NCBI GenBank assembly: GCA_018901615.1
Contig: JAHIEN010000010.1
Coordinates: 1 to 13,206, forward strand
Source: Candidatus Omnitrophota bacterium
Lineage (GTDB): Bacteria > Omnitrophota > Gorgyraeia > Gorgyraeales > Gorgyraeaceae
Direction of reading: 5' to 3'
Length of the DNA: 13,206 nucleotides
Of the stretch, positions 12,736-13,206 are shown piece by piece. Made by a program: the position numbers and the translations under genes. The stretch's first letter is position 1. Every line of letters begins with the position of its first letter. The notes beneath the pieces are model-generated. The model saw only the letters and a list, made by a program, of their open reading frames with translations. It did no database searches and was not told the origin of the DNA.

Positions 12736-13206
12736 ATGGCGAAAAAACAGGATACGATAGAGCTATTGCTGAAAAAGAGCCTTGTTACGCAGGATCAGAT
12801 TGATAGGGCTACGCAGGAAGTCAAGCGCACAGGCCTGACAATGGAGGGTGCCCTGGAAAGGCTCGGTTTTATAACCGAGAACGACATTGCAAATGTTCGC
12901 GCCCAGTCTCTTGGTGTGCCTTTTATGGATTTGACAGGGTACATCATTGATTCCGCTCTTGTAAAGTTGATTCCAGAAAAACTGGCAAAGAGATCCAAGG
13001 CAGTCCCACTTTTTAAAATTGGCTCAAGCCTTACAGTGGCCATGATCGATCCCAAGGATATTGTGGTATTGGATGAGCTGCGCCGCGTGAGTAAGATGGA
13101 TACGATTGAGCCGGTTTTGGCCACAGAAAAAGGCATTCAGAGGATATTGGACACTTACTATGGTGTCGCGGGCTCGATAGACGATATAGTAAAATCTATT
13201 GGAAAA
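12736..13206 (+). CDS. Type II secretion / type IV pilus assembly ATPase (GspE/PilB), N-terminal part
   Basis: ATG at 12736, preceded by GGAAGGA at about 12723-12729, opens a frame that runs to the end of the window (157 residues). It shows the T2SSE N-terminal (MshEN-like) domain: an N-terminal helical TIELLLKKSLVTQDQIDRA segment, GLTMEGALERLGFITENDIANVRAQSLGVPFMDL, IPEKLAKRSKAVPLFKIGSSLTVAMIDPKDIVVLDELR, and IQRILDTYYG. In PilB/GspE this precedes the ATPase core, which powers pilus or pseudopilus assembly from the cytoplasm; the Walker motifs lie beyond the window. In MshE, a domain of this type binds cyclic-di-GMP, but binding here is unknown. Its location behind three receivers suggests that the kinase cluster regulates pilus or secretion activity. 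Confidence 0.88.
   Translation, partial: MAKKQDTIELLLKKSLVTQDQIDRATQEVKRTGLTMEGALERLGFITENDIANVRAQSLGVPFMDLTGYIIDSALVKLIPEKLAKRSKAVPLFKIGSSLTVAMIDPKDIVVLDELRRVSKMDTIEPVLATEKGIQRILDTYYGVAGSIDDIVKSIGK

Noticed and set aside
1..13206. CRISPR arrays, tRNA or rRNA genes
   Set aside because: No regularly spaced direct repeats and no tRNA-like or rRNA-like segments were seen on either strand.

Overview
The window reads as a chromosomal segment of a Gram-negative (diderm) bacterium that makes Kdo- and heptose-containing lipopolysaccharide. Coding use is rich in ATA, AGA and AGG codons, with tightly packed genes and repeated ATGA stop/start overlaps. The gene mix (Kdo/heptose operon, a DHS-like protein, standalone receivers next to a PilB/GspE ATPase, RAYT transposase) would fit an uncultured lineage such as Candidatus Omnitrophota, but that assignment is an inference from style and not a proven one.

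Region 1 (1-4023): the tail of a GT9 heptosyltransferase, a DUF3108 lipoprotein, a protein that looks like the deoxyhypusine synthase family but lacks its lysine motif, a single-domain heptose-7-phosphate kinase (rfaE1/hldA type) and CMP-Kdo synthetase (kdsB). Region 2 (4070-8763): CTP synthase (pyrG), Kdo-8-phosphate synthase (kdsA, metal-dependent type by its Cys/His/Glu/Asp set), arabinose-5-phosphate isomerase (kdsD) and Kdo-8-P phosphatase (kdsC). Together these make Kdo from ribulose-5-phosphate and PEP and activate it with CTP, so all four committed Kdo enzymes plus the CTP supplier are in one run. Between kdsD and kdsC sits a two-gene insert, a small nucleotidyltransferase-fold protein (AbiEii-like) and a 57-residue protein, with no obvious role in Kdo synthesis. 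A DUF2490 outer-membrane beta-barrel-like protein (8760-9437) is translationally coupled behind kdsC.

Region 3 (about 9453-10290): an IS200-like REP-associated tyrosine transposase on the minus strand, flanked by related inverted sequences built around GACGTC, with a hairpin that would bury its own start codon.

Region 4 (10296-13206): a signalling cluster with its own likely sigma70-type promoter: a soluble histidine kinase ending in what looks like a degenerate GGDEF domain, three standalone receiver proteins, and the N-terminus of a PilB/GspE-type secretion or pilus ATPase running off the window.

The most unusual non-coding signal is a perfect 37-bp palindrome present as two identical copies 5.25 kb apart (1249-1285 and 6500-6536). 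The second copy supplies the last codons and the stop codon of kdsA.
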